This document shows positions 55,966-64,000 of a DNA stretch of 64,000 nt, in pieces. Under the pieces are notes generated by a model. The model ran no database searches. It had not been told where the DNA came from and saw nothing but the letters and a program-made list of their open reading frames with translations. Positions within the stretch are counted from its first letter, which is position 1, and each line of letters opens with the position of its first letter. Both the position numbers and the translations under genes were made by a program. The stretch comes from Geodermatophilus sp. TF02-6 (GTDB lineage Bacteria > Actinomycetota > Actinomycetes > Mycobacteriales > Geodermatophilaceae). The stretch lies in assembly GCF_003319115.1 (NCBI RefSeq), contig NZ_QOHF01000012.1, forward strand, positions 1 to 64,000, written 5' to 3'.

Positions 55966-57603
55966 ATGAGTTCCGTTTCGACCGGCGGACGGCGCGTCCG
56001 CGCCGCCACCGCGGGCCTCGCGGTGACCGCGTTGACCCTGACCGCGTGCGGTGGCGGTGACGGCGGCGGCTCCGGCGGGGGCGGTGGCGGCACGCTGACG
56101 ATCGGCACCACCGACAAGATCGTCACGCTGGACCCCGCGGGTTCCTACGACAACGGGTCCTTCACGGTGATGACCCAGGTCTACCCGTTCCTGATGAACA
56201 CCCCGCTGGGCAGCCCGGACGTGCAGCCCGACATCGCCCAGTCCGCCGAGTTCACCGCACCCACCGACTACACGGTGATGCTCAAGCCGGGGCTGACCTT
56301 CGCCAACGGTCACGCGCTGACGTCCTCGGACGTGAAGTTCAGCTTCGACCGCATGGTGGCCATCAACGACCCGAACGGGCCCGCGTCGCTGCTGTACGAC
56401 CTGGCCGGCGTGGACGCGCCCGACGACACCACGGTGGTCTTCCACCTCAAGAACCCCGACGACCAGATCTTCCCGCGGATCCTGTCGAGCAACGTCGGGC
56501 CGATCGTCGACGAGGAGGTGTTCGACCCCGCCGCGCTGACGCCGGACCAGGACATCGTCGAGGCCGACGCCTTCGCCGGTCCCTACAAGATCACCAACTA
56601 CGACCAGAACAACCTGGTGTCCTACGAGGCGAACCCGGACTACCAGGGCCTGCTGGGCGCACCCAAGACCCAGAACGTCAACGCCAAGTACTACGCCGAC
56701 GCGTCGAACCTCAAGCTGGACGTCCAGGAGGGCAACATCGACGTCGCCTTCCGCAGCCTGACCGCGACCGACATCGACGACCTGCGCGGCAACGACGGGG
56801 TCGAGGTGGTGGACGGCCCGGGCGGGGAGATCCGCTACATCGTCTTCAACTTCAACACCCAGCCCTACGGCGCCACGCAGCCCGACGCCGATCCGGCCAA
56901 GGCCCTGGCCGTGCGCCAGGCGGTCGCGCACCTGCTCGACCGGCAGGAGATCGCCGACCAGGTCTACAAGGGCACCTACACGCCGCTCTACTCCTTCGTG
57001 CCGGAGGGACTCACCGGCGCGGTGACACCGCTGCGCGACCTGTACGGCGACGGCAACGGTGGGCCGGACCCGGACAAGGCCGCGCAGGTCCTGCAGACAG
57101 CCGGCGTGCAGACCCCGGTCCAGCTGAGCCTGCAGTACAACCCCGACCACTACGGCCCGTCCTCGGGCGACGAGTACGCGCTGATCAAGGACCAGCTGGA
57201 GGCCACCGGCCTGTTCCAGGTCAACCTGCAGAGCACCGAGTGGGTCCAGTACCAGGAGGACCGCACGGCGGACGTCTACCCGGCCTACCAGCTCGGCTGG
57301 TTCCCGGACTACTCCGACGCCGACACCTACCTGACGCCGTTCTTCCTCACGGACAACTTCCTGGCCAACCACTACAGCAACCAGCAGGTCAACGACCTGA
57401 TCCTGCAGCAGGCGACCACGGCGGACCCGGCCCAGCGCACCGCCCTCATCGAGCAGATCCAGCAGCTCGAGGCGCAGGACCTCTCGACGGTGCCCTACCT
57501 GCAGGGTGCCCAGGTCGCCGTCGTCCGCACCGGCGTGCAGGGTGCGGCGGACACGCTCGACCCGTCCTTCAAGTTCCGCTACGGCGCCCTGAGCCAGGGC
57601 TGA
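55966..57603 (+). CDS. Dipeptide/oligopeptide ABC transporter substrate-binding lipoprotein
   Basis: 545 residues from ATG 55966 (GAGGTAGG upstream). The lipobox LTLTACGGG (lipid-carrying C28) follows a short signal peptide and precedes a Gly linker. The SBP_bac_5 fold shows LTFANGHALTSSDVKFSFDR, YLEADAFAGPYKITNYD-like regions and YQLGWFPDYSDADTYLTPFF. It captures peptides or similar solutes outside the membrane for the downstream permease and ATPase genes. Confidence 0.92.
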   Translation: MSSVSTGGRRVRAATAGLAVTALTLTACGGGDGGGSGGGGGGTLTIGTTDKIVTLDPAGSYDNGSFTVMTQVYPFLMNTPLGSPDVQPDIAQSAEFTAPTDYTVMLKPGLTFANGHALTSSDVKFSFDRMVAINDPNGPASLLYDLAGVDAPDDTTVVFHLKNPDDQIFPRILSSNVGPIVDEEVFDPAALTPDQDIVEADAFAGPYKITNYDQNNLVSYEANPDYQGLLGAPKTQNVNAKYYADASNLKLDVQEGNIDVAFRSLTATDIDDLRGNDGVEVVDGPGGEIRYIVFNFNTQPYGATQPDADPAKALAVRQAVAHLLDRQEIADQVYKGTYTPLYSFVPEGLTGAVTPLRDLYGDGNGGPDPDKAAQVLQTAGVQTPVQLSLQYNPDHYGPSSGDEYALIKDQLEATGLFQVNLQSTEWVQYQEDRTADVYPAYQLGWFPDYSDADTYLTPFFLTDNFLANHYSNQQVNDLILQQATTADPAQRTALIEQIQQLEAQDLSTVPYLQGAQVAVVRTGVQGAADTLDPSFKFRYGALSQG

Positions 57604-57712
57604 CCGGCTCGGCCTGGGAGACTGGCGACACCGGCCCCGGGTGAGCCCGCCGCGCGGCGGGCCCACCCGGGGCCTCCCCTTGTGCGCCGGGTGCTGCACC
57701 GAGAGGACAGCC

Positions 57713-58810
57713 ATGACCACAGCAGCGACCGAGCTCGCAGCAGGCGACCCGGCCCAGGAGGAGACGCCCGCGCGGCGCCGGCGCGGCGGCGGCGGCCTGG
57801 GCAGCTACCTCCTCATCCGCTTCCTGTTGATCTTCCCTACCGTCTTCATCCTGGTGACGACGGTCTTCTTCCTCATGCGCTCGACGGGTGACCCGATCAC
57901 CGCGGCGCTCGGCGGCCGGCTCACCGGCGAGGAGCTGGCCCAGCGGGTCCACGAGGCCGGGTACGACCGGCCGCTGCTGGTGCAGTACGCCGACTACCTC
58001 GGCGACGTCGTCACCGGCGACTTCGGGACGACGCTGTCCGACCGCCGGCCGGTCACCGAGGTGCTCACCACCTTCGGGACGGCGACCCTCGAGCTGGCGT
58101 GCTACGCGCTGCTCGTGGCCTTCGTCGTCGGCATCCCCCTCGGCCGGCTGGCCGCCTACTCCCGCGACAGGTGGCCCGACGCGGTGCTGCGGGTCTTCGC
58201 GATCCTCTGCTACGCGACCCCGGTCTTCTTCGCCGGCCTGGTGCTCAAGCTGGTCTTCGCCACCGGCCTGGGCTGGCTGCCGGTGGCGGGTCGGGCCTCG
58301 ACCGGCGCGGAGATCCAGCTGCAGTTCCTGGACGACCCGACCGGCATCTACCTGATCGACGCGATCCGCACCGGCGACGGCGCGGTCGTCCTCGACGTGC
58401 TGGAGCACGCCGTGCTGCCCGCGATCGCGCTCGGCCTGCTCACCGCGGGGGTGTTCCTGCGGCTGGTGCGCACCAACGTCATCGGGACCCTCGGCTCGGG
58501 GTACGTCGAGGCGGCCCGCTCCCGCGGCGTCGCCGAGCGGCGGCTGCTGCGCAAGCACGCCTACCGGCCGGCGCTCATCCCGATCATCACCGTCATCGGC
58601 CTGCAGGTCGCCCTGCTCATGGGCGGCGCGGTGCTCACCGAGACCACCTTCGAGTGGAAGGGCCTTGGCTTCCAGCTGGCCCAGTACCTGCAGGCCCGCG
58701 ACTTCGTGGCGGTGCAGGGCATCGTCGCCCTGCTCGCGGTCATCGTCGCGGTGACCAACTTCATCGTCGACGTGATCGCCGCGCTCATCGACCCCCGGGT
58801 GAGGTACTGA
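57713..58810 (+). CDS. Dipeptide-type ABC transporter permease (DppB-like)
   Basis: 365 residues from ATG 57713 (GAGAGGA upstream). Six helices: the first is SYLLIRFLLIFPTVFILVTT. The EAA coupling loop is GYVEAARSRGVAERRLLRKH. FWAGxxL-type features appear as YATPVFFAGLVLKLVFA. The second permease follows with a TGATG overlap. Confidence 0.92.
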   Translation: MTTAATELAAGDPAQEETPARRRRGGGGLGSYLLIRFLLIFPTVFILVTTVFFLMRSTGDPITAALGGRLTGEELAQRVHEAGYDRPLLVQYADYLGDVVTGDFGTTLSDRRPVTEVLTTFGTATLELACYALLVAFVVGIPLGRLAAYSRDRWPDAVLRVFAILCYATPVFFAGLVLKLVFATGLGWLPVAGRASTGAEIQLQFLDDPTGIYLIDAIRTGDGAVVLDVLEHAVLPAIALGLLTAGVFLRLVRTNVIGTLGSGYVEAARSRGVAERRLLRKHAYRPALIPIITVIGLQVALLMGGAVLTETTFEWKGLGFQLAQYLQARDFVAVQGIVALLAVIVAVTNFIVDVIAALIDPRVRY

Positions 58811-59865
58811 TGGCCACCGCCACGGCTCCCGTCGGACAGCCTCCCCGGGCCGACCCCGCTCGACGGGGCTGGCGCCGGCTGCCCGTCGTCCACCAGCTGC
58901 GCCAGAGCGTGGGGCTGCAGCGGGGCATGCTCGTCACCGGCCTGGTGCTCACCGGCGTCTTCCTGCTCACCGCGGCCTTCGCGCCGCTGCTGGCGCCCTA
59001 CGGCTACAACCAGCTGCGCGACGCCGACGGCGCCTTCGGAGCACAGGAACCACCCTCGGCCGAGCACTGGCTGGGTACGATCGTCGGCGGCTACGACGTC
59101 CTGTCCCGCGTCGTCTACGGCTCGCGGACGGCGCTCATGGTCATCGTGGTCGCGATCGTGCTGTCGTTGTTCGCCGGCGTGCTGCTCGGCCTGGTGTCGG
59201 GCTACTTCGGCGGCTGGCTGGACCGCGTGCTCGTGGTCGTCTGCGACGCCGTGTACGCCTTCCCCTCGCTGCTGCTGGCCATCGTCATGGCCATCGTGAT
59301 CAGCGGCGGGCAGTCCAGCCTGTGGGGCGGCGTCCTCGCCGCGGCCATCTCGATCACCGTGGTGTTCATCCCGCAGTACTTCCGGGTGGTCCGCGCCGAG
59401 ACGGTGCGGATCAAGGCCGAGGCCTACGTCGAGTCGGCGCGGGTCGTCGGCGCCGGCCACTGGCGGATCATGACCCGGCACGTGCTGCGCAACGCCACCC
59501 GCACGCTGCCGCTGATCCTCACCCTCAACGCCTCCGAGGCGATCCTCACCCTCGCCGGCCTGGGCTTCCTCGGCTTCGGCATCGAGCCCACCGCCGCGGC
59601 GGAGTGGGGGTTCGACCTCAACAAGTCGCTGCCCGACGTCACCAGCGGCATCTGGTGGACGTCGATCTTCCCCGGCCTGGCCATCGTGCTCGTCGTCCTC
59701 GGCCTGACCCTGGTGGGGGAGAGCCTCAACGACCTGGCCGACCCGCGGCTGCGCAGCCGCCGCGCGGTCGCCTCCGGGGAGGCCGCCGAGACCCCGGTGG
59801 TGCCCGGTGGAGCGCTGGACGCCGGGCCGGGCGGCCTGGACGGGATCGAGGAGACGCACCGGTGA
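58810..59865 (+). CDS. Dipeptide-type ABC transporter permease (DppC-like)
   Basis: 351 residues from ATG 58810. A polar N-terminus leads to the first helix (MLVTGLVLTGVFLLTAAFAP), then WLGTIVGGYDVLSRVVYGSR, the DppC landmark. The EAA loop is KAEAYVESARVVGAGHWRIM, and LAGLGFLGFGIEPTAAAEWG is conserved. The C-terminal 40 residues are extra and polar. It pairs with the DppB-like protein. A GTGA overlap couples it to the ATPase gene. Confidence 0.92.
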   Translation: MATATAPVGQPPRADPARRGWRRLPVVHQLRQSVGLQRGMLVTGLVLTGVFLLTAAFAPLLAPYGYNQLRDADGAFGAQEPPSAEHWLGTIVGGYDVLSRVVYGSRTALMVIVVAIVLSLFAGVLLGLVSGYFGGWLDRVLVVVCDAVYAFPSLLLAIVMAIVISGGQSSLWGGVLAAAISITVVFIPQYFRVVRAETVRIKAEAYVESARVVGAGHWRIMTRHVLRNATRTLPLILTLNASEAILTLAGLGFLGFGIEPTAAAEWGFDLNKSLPDVTSGIWWTSIFPGLAIVLVVLGLTLVGESLNDLADPRLRSRRAVASGEAAETPVVPGGALDAGPGGLDGIEETHR

Positions 59866-61619
59866 CCACCGCACGCGACGACGTCACACGCGAGGACACC
59901 ACACGCGAGGACACCACACGCGAGGACGCCACACGCGAGGACGTCGTCGACATCGACGACCTGTCGGTCTCCTTCGCCACCGACGCCGGCCCGATCGCCG
60001 CCGTCCGCGGGGTGAGCCTGTCGGTCGCCGCCGGCGAGGTGCTGGCCGTGGTGGGGGAGAGCGGCAGCGGGAAGACCGTGACCGCCCGCAGCATCCTCGG
60101 GCTGCTGCCCGAGACCGCCGCCACCCGCGGCGCCGTGGTGCTGCGCAGCCGGGACGGCGGTGCGCAGCACGACGTCGTCGCCCTCTCGCCGCGCCAGCTG
60201 GGCGACGTGCGCGGCCGGGACGCCGCGATGGTCTTCCAGGAGCCGTCGACCGCGCTCAACCCGGTCTACCCGGTGGGCTGGCAGATCGCCGAGGGGCTGC
60301 GCGCGCACGGTCGGTACAGCCGGGCCGAGGCGCGGGCGCGGGCGGTCGACGTCCTGCGCCGGGTCGGGATCCCCGAGCCCGAGGAGCGGGTCGACCACTA
60401 CCCGCACCAGTTCTCCGGCGGGCAGAAGCAGCGCATCGTCATCGCCCAGGCCCTGGTGCTCGACCCGGGCGTGATCATCGCTGACGAGCCGACGACCGCC
60501 CTCGACGTCACGGTGCAGGCCGAGATCCTCGACCTGCTGCGCCGCTGCCGCGACGAGTTCGGTGCCGCGATCGTGCTCATCACCCACAACATGGGCGTCG
60601 TGGCCGACCTCGCCGACCGGGTCGCGGTCATGTACCAGGGGCGGATCGTCGAGTCCGCCGACGTGCACACGCTGTTCTCCGCACCGCGGGACCCCTACAC
60701 CCGGCAGCTCCTGGGCTCGGTGCCCCGGCTGGGGGAGGGGCGGGCGCGGGCCGAGGAGCGGGCGGCGTCCCGTCCGGCCGGCTGGGCCCAGGCCGCCCCG
60801 GTCGTCGAGGCCCGCGACCTGCGGATCGTCTACCCCGGGCGGCTGCGCCGTCCGGACTTCGTCGCCGTGGACGGCGTGGACTTCGCCATCCGCCCCGGTG
60901 AGGTGCTCGGGCTGGTCGGCGAGAGCGGCAGCGGCAAGACCACCATCGGGCGGGCCATCGCCGGGCTGACCAGGGTCACCGACGGCTCGCTGCAGGTGCT
61001 GGGCACCGAGATGAGGGGCGTGCGCGAGCGCGCCTTCCGCCCGGTGCGCAGCCGGATCGGGTTCGTGTTCCAGGACCCGGCGTCCAGCTTCAACCCGCTG
61101 CTGACCATCGCCGAGGCGGTCGCCGAGCCGCTGGTGGTCAACGGCCGCGCCGACGACCCGCGCGCCGCCCGCGGCCGGGTCGACGAGCTGCTCGAGGCGG
61201 TGCAGCTGCCGCGGTCGGTCGGCGACCGCTTCCCCCACGAGCTCTCCGGCGGCCAGCGGCAGCGGTCCAGCCTGGCCCGGGCGCTGGCGCTGGACCCGGA
61301 GCTGCTGATCGCCGACGAGCCCACCTCGGCCCTCGACGTCTCGGTGCAGGCCCGGGTGCTCGAGCTGTTCGCCGGGCTGCAGCGCCGGCTGGGGTTCGCC
61401 TGCCTGTTCATCAGCCACGACCTCGCCGTCGTCGACTCGCTCGCCGACCGCATCGCCGTCCTGTACCGCGGTCGGCTGGTCGAGGAGGGCACCGGTGCCC
61501 AGGTGCTGGGCGCGCCGCAGCACCCCTACACCCAGCGGCTGCTGGCCTCGCTGCCGGTGCCCGACCCCGGCGAGCAGGCCCGCCGCCGCGCGGCCTGGGA
61601 GCAGCTCCGCGACGCCTGA
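59862..61619 (+). CDS. Fused DppD-DppF-type ABC transporter ATPase
   Basis: 585 residues from GTG 59862. Two full ATPase domains lie in one chain. First: GESGSGKTVTARSILGLLP, FSGGQKQRIVIAQAL, VIIADEPTTALD, THNMG. Second (from about 310): GESGSGKTTIGRAIAGLT, LSGGQRQRSSLARAL, LLIADEPTSALD, SHDLA. The second signature has RSS where RV/VA is usual. It powers the peptide transporter with its own two sites, so no separate DppD/DppF is needed. The N-terminus carries a TRED repeat. Confidence 0.93.
   Translation: MTTARDDVTREDTTREDTTREDATREDVVDIDDLSVSFATDAGPIAAVRGVSLSVAAGEVLAVVGESGSGKTVTARSILGLLPETAATRGAVVLRSRDGGAQHDVVALSPRQLGDVRGRDAAMVFQEPSTALNPVYPVGWQIAEGLRAHGRYSRAEARARAVDVLRRVGIPEPEERVDHYPHQFSGGQKQRIVIAQALVLDPGVIIADEPTTALDVTVQAEILDLLRRCRDEFGAAIVLITHNMGVVADLADRVAVMYQGRIVESADVHTLFSAPRDPYTRQLLGSVPRLGEGRARAEERAASRPAGWAQAAPVVEARDLRIVYPGRLRRPDFVAVDGVDFAIRPGEVLGLVGESGSGKTTIGRAIAGLTRVTDGSLQVLGTEMRGVRERAFRPVRSRIGFVFQDPASSFNPLLTIAEAVAEPLVVNGRADDPRAARGRVDELLEAVQLPRSVGDRFPHELSGGQRQRSSLARALALDPELLIADEPTSALDVSVQARVLELFAGLQRRLGFACLFISHDLAVVDSLADRIAVLYRGRLVEEGTGAQVLGAPQHPYTQRLLASLPVPDPGEQARRRAAWEQLRDA
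59886..59945 (+). repeat. Four tandem 15-bp repeats in the fused ATPase gene
   Basis: Unit ACACGCGAGGACACC, two exact copies (59886-59915) and two with small changes (to 59945). They encode Thr-Arg-Glu-Asp-Thr repeats just before the first ATPase domain. Copy number could change by slippage without breaking the frame. Confidence 0.85.
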
Positions 61620-61624
61620 CCTCG

Positions 61625-61683
61625 GGCATGGGAAGCGATACCTGCGTTTTGGCGCCCAGGACGCAAGTGTCGCTTCCCATGCC
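61625..61683. repeat. Palindromic repeat family A, copy 2 (bidirectional terminator-like)
   Basis: Arms 61625-61647 and 61661-61683 pair at 21 of 23 positions plus one G-U, loop 13 bases. The left arm shares ATGGGAAGCGATACCTGCGT exactly with copy 1 at 23715. It lies between convergent genes, 5 bases after the ATPase stop and 16 before the Rieske stop. Confidence 0.85.
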
Positions 61684-61699
61684 TCCCTCCAGGACGACG

Positions 61700-62056
61700 T
61701 CATTCGAGGACGACGTCGTCGCCGCGGCGCACCGCCCGGCGCACGCGCAGCCGCGCGATCCGGCCGAGGAGCGCGATCAGCTGCGTGTAGCCGGGGGTCG
61801 GGCCGTGGTAGCCGAGGAAGCCGTGCGGGCCCTCGACCATCTCGCCGGTCCGGACGTCGTAGCGGCTCTGGTGCCAGGGGCAGACCAGGCAGCCGTCGGC
61901 GTCGACGCTGCCCTCGGACAGGTCGGCGAGCTGGTGCCGGCAGCGCCGGGAGACGGCGAAGTACCGGCCGTCCCGGTTGCCCACGGCCCAGTCGCCGACG
62001 CGGCGGACCGCCCCCGGCGGCAGGTCGGCGGCGCGGATCCGGTCGGGTCGGCTCAT
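61700..62056 (-). CDS. Rieske [2Fe-2S] domain protein
   Basis: 118 residues from ATG 62056 (AGGGAG upstream). The cluster ligands are C39-x-H41 in SRRCRHQLADL and C59-x2-H62 in LVCPWHQSRYD, the standard spacing for a ferredoxin-like Rieske protein. RYFAVSRR before it and TGEMVEGPHGFLGYH after it are typical. It is small and soluble, so likely an electron-transfer partner. No oxygenase is adjacent. Confidence 0.9.
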   Translation of the reverse strand: MSRPDRIRAADLPPGAVRRVGDWAVGNRDGRYFAVSRRCRHQLADLSEGSVDADGCLVCPWHQSRYDVRTGEMVEGPHGFLGYHGPTPGYTQLIALLGRIARLRVRRAVRRGDDVVLE

Positions 62057-62201
62057 GGGGGCTCCCTGCTTCGGCGGACGCGGGACGGCGGCACCGCCCC
62101 CTACCCCGACCGGCGCAGCCGGGAACTCAGGGCGGCGCCCGCGCGTGCGTACAGTCCGGACGTCCCCCCGCGGGGTGCCCACGCTGACCGGAGGTCCTCC
62201 C

Positions 62202-64000
62202 GTGCGACGGCTGACTGTCGTTCTCGGCCTGCTGGCCGCCCTGCTGCTGGTCGCCGGCGCGCCGGCCCTCGCCGACCCGCCGTTCGGCGTCACCAGCCGG
62301 GTCACCGACCGGGTGGACGCCCTCAGCAGCGACGAGGAGCAGCAGGTCCAGCAGGCCATCGACGACCTGCAGACCAACGAGGGCATCAGCGAGTACGTCG
62401 TCTTCGTCTCCGGGTTCGACGGGGTGAACGGGGAGCAGTGGGCGCGGCAGACCGCGCAGCAGTCGGGCCTCGGCGCGAACGACGTGCTGCTCGCGGTCGC
62501 CGTGGACGAGCGGCACTACGGCGTCCACCACGGCACCTCGGTCCCGGCGTCCGACCTGCAACGGGTGGTCGGCGACGACGTGGAGCCGAGGCTGTCGGAC
62601 GGCGACTGGGCCGGTGCCGCGATCGCGCTCGCCGACGGCCTGGGGGCGGGCTCGGCCAGCAGCTCCGGCAGCGGATCGGGGAGCTCCTCCGGCGCGCTCA
62701 CCGCGCTCGTCGTCGTGGGGCTGATCGCCGTCGCGGGGGGCAGCTACCTCGTCCTGCGCTCGCGGCGGCGCCGTCCCCGTGCGGACCGCCAGGCGCTGCC
62801 CGCAACCGAGCGCCGGCAGCAGCCCGACCCCTACGCCGGCACGTCCACCGAGCAGCTCAACTACCGGGCCAGCTCGGCCCTGCTCGACCTGGACGAGCGG
62901 GTGCGCACCGCGCAGGTCGACCTCGACTACGCCCGCTCGTACTTCGGGGAGGAGGCCGTGCCCGGCTCCGCCGAGCAGCTGGCGACGGCCCGGGACGAGC
63001 TGTCCCGCGCGTTCGCCATCCGGCAGGAGCTCGACGACGAGATCCCCGAGGACGAGCCGACGCAGCGGCGCATGCTCGCCGAGCTGCTCGGGTTGACCGA
63101 CGCGGCGTCGGCTCGGCTGCAGGCGCAGGCCACTGCCCTGAACGAGCTGCGTGAGCGGGAGAGGACCGTGCCGCAGGCGGTGGTCGACCTCCAGCGGCGC
63201 GTCGCCGACCTGCGGCAGCGACTGCCCGTGCAGGAGCGGCGGCTCGACGAGCTGCGCCGCCGGTACGCCTCCTCGGCGGTGACCTCGGTCGCGGAGAACG
63301 TCCGCGAGGCCGGAGTGCGGCTCGCGGCCGCGGAGCAGGGCCTGGAGCTGGCGCGCCAGGACCAGACCTCGAACCAGACCGGGCGTGCGGTCGGCCGGCT
63401 GCGCGGGGTCGAGGACGCCGTCGGCCAGAGCGCCACCCTGCTCGACGCGATCGACCGGCTGGCCGACGACGTCACCCGGGCCGAGCAGCGCGTCGTCGCC
63501 GTCCGCGGGCAGATCGAGGCCGACCTCGCCGAGGCGCGGTCGCTGGTGCAGTCCGGTGACCGCAGTGGGCTGCAGCCGCAGGTCGCCCGCGCGCAGGCCG
63601 CCCTCGGGGCCGCCGACGCCGCGCTCCGGCCGGCCGACGGGTCGCCCGGCGACCCGCTGACCGCGCTGCGCCAACTGGAGGAGGCCGACCTGGCGCTGCA
63701 GCAGGCGCTGTCGGTGGCCCGCGACGCGCAGAGCCAGGCGCGGCGGGCCGCGGAGCTGCTCGACCAGGCGCTGCTGACCGCGCGGTCGACCACCGCCGCG
63801 GCCGCGGACTTCATCAGCACCCGCCGCGGCGCGGTCGGGCCGGAGGCGCGGACCCGGCTGGCCGAGGCGCAGCGACACCTGGACACCGCCGAGGGCCTGG
63901 CCCGCTCGGACGCGTCCACCGCGCTCGGCGAGGCCCGCGAGGCCGACCGGCTGGGGCAGTACGCGCTCGACCTCGCCCAGCGCGACGTGGGGCGGTGGTC
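62202..64000 (+). CDS. Secreted TPM-domain protein with long coiled coil (partial)
   Basis: At least 599 residues from GTG 62202 (GGAGGT seven bases upstream). The frame is open to the window edge. A signal peptide (LTVVLGLLAALLLVAGAPAL) cleaves near A24. The TPM domain (about 30-155) is marked by VTDRVDALSSDEEQQVQQAI and NDVLLAVAVDERHYGVHHGT. A Ser/Gly linker and a membrane helix (near 167-186) follow, then RSRRRRPRA and a long Gln/Arg/Ala-rich coiled coil. TPM domains occur in membrane-protein or wall-repair systems. The function is unknown. The 3' end is missing. Confidence 0.88.
   Translation, partial: MRRLTVVLGLLAALLLVAGAPALADPPFGVTSRVTDRVDALSSDEEQQVQQAIDDLQTNEGISEYVVFVSGFDGVNGEQWARQTAQQSGLGANDVLLAVAVDERHYGVHHGTSVPASDLQRVVGDDVEPRLSDGDWAGAAIALADGLGAGSASSSGSGSGSSSGALTALVVVGLIAVAGGSYLVLRSRRRRPRADRQALPATERRQQPDPYAGTSTEQLNYRASSALLDLDERVRTAQVDLDYARSYFGEEAVPGSAEQLATARDELSRAFAIRQELDDEIPEDEPTQRRMLAELLGLTDAASARLQAQATALNELRERERTVPQAVVDLQRRVADLRQRLPVQERRLDELRRRYASSAVTSVAENVREAGVRLAAAEQGLELARQDQTSNQTGRAVGRLRGVEDAVGQSATLLDAIDRLADDVTRAEQRVVAVRGQIEADLAEARSLVQSGDRSGLQPQVARAQAALGAADAALRPADGSPGDPLTALRQLEEADLALQQALSVARDAQSQARRAAELLDQALLTARSTTAAAADFISTRRGAVGPEARTRLAEAQRHLDTAEGLARSDASTALGEAREADRLGQYALDLAQRDVGRW

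Overview
The window is very GC-rich DNA with actinobacterial traits: frequent GTG starts, ATGA/GTGA stop-start overlaps, a short SRP RNA without an Alu domain, candidate leaderless promoters (TANNNT about 6 nt before the start codon), and families such as DUF2630, CGNR zinc-finger proteins and the TadA-associated protein. Gene content fits a Geodermatophilaceae-like actinomycete (Blastococcus/Geodermatophilus/Modestobacter type). That placement is inferred from style, not from a marker gene.

Layout. 1-14158: an IS5-family element followed by an 11-gene minus-strand operon (14158 to 1120) with overlapping or nearly touching junctions. It encodes three cytoplasmic glycosyltransferases, a membrane GT39-type transferase, an anchored TIM-barrel protein, two paralogous FemAB/GNAT-like acyltransferases, a flippase, a PIG-L deacetylase, an ATP-grasp ligase and a metallophosphoesterase. 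It looks like a complete assembly line for an unidentified surface glycan or glycoconjugate. 14312-20005: a huge Pro/Ala/Thr-rich secreted protein, then a PHP protein, a DoxX-like membrane protein and a PAP2-diacylglycerol-kinase fusion. 20096-21730: an IS110-family element with a candidate bridge-RNA region. 21823-23708: a CGNR regulator divergent from an MFS exporter across an operator-like region. 23879-24061: tRNA-Ser(GCU) and tRNA-Arg(ACG).

24135-29548: a second minus-strand surface-glycan island (GNAT, ABC exporter, glycosidase-like/GT2 fusion, epimerase stub). 29980-32737: an FMN hydroxy-acid dehydrogenase, a secreted anchored protein and a MarR regulator. 32870-40806: a plus-strand sugar-heptose operon with a GT2-GmhB fusion, two GT9 heptosyltransferase-like proteins, two other glycosyltransferases, gmhA and hldE, but no hldD. 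40740-43461: an SBP-VWA protein and a UDP-glucuronate decarboxylase. 43741-47954: DUF2630, tyrA, a thioesterase, an O-methyltransferase, the TadA-associated protein, a HAD hydrolase and tadA. 47965-51224: tRNA-Ser(CGA), a Ser/Thr kinase, tRNA-Ser(GGA), a DMT-transporter relic and the SRP RNA. 51560-55764: dnaX, then ybaB and recR, interrupted by an ArsR-SRPBCC pair on the other strand. 55966-61619: a dipeptide/oligopeptide ABC transporter with fused ATPases. 61700-64000: a Rieske protein and a TPM-domain protein running off the window.

Three different families of palindromic repeats sit at gene 3' ends and probably act as terminators: 23715/61625, 32741/43590 and 47363/47429. A shared 18-bp palindrome precedes both the heptose operon and the UDP-xylose synthase gene and may co-regulate them. 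The best candidates for undescribed biology are the 11-gene glycan operon, the heptose operon in a Gram-positive setting with its shared operator, and the palindromic repeat families.
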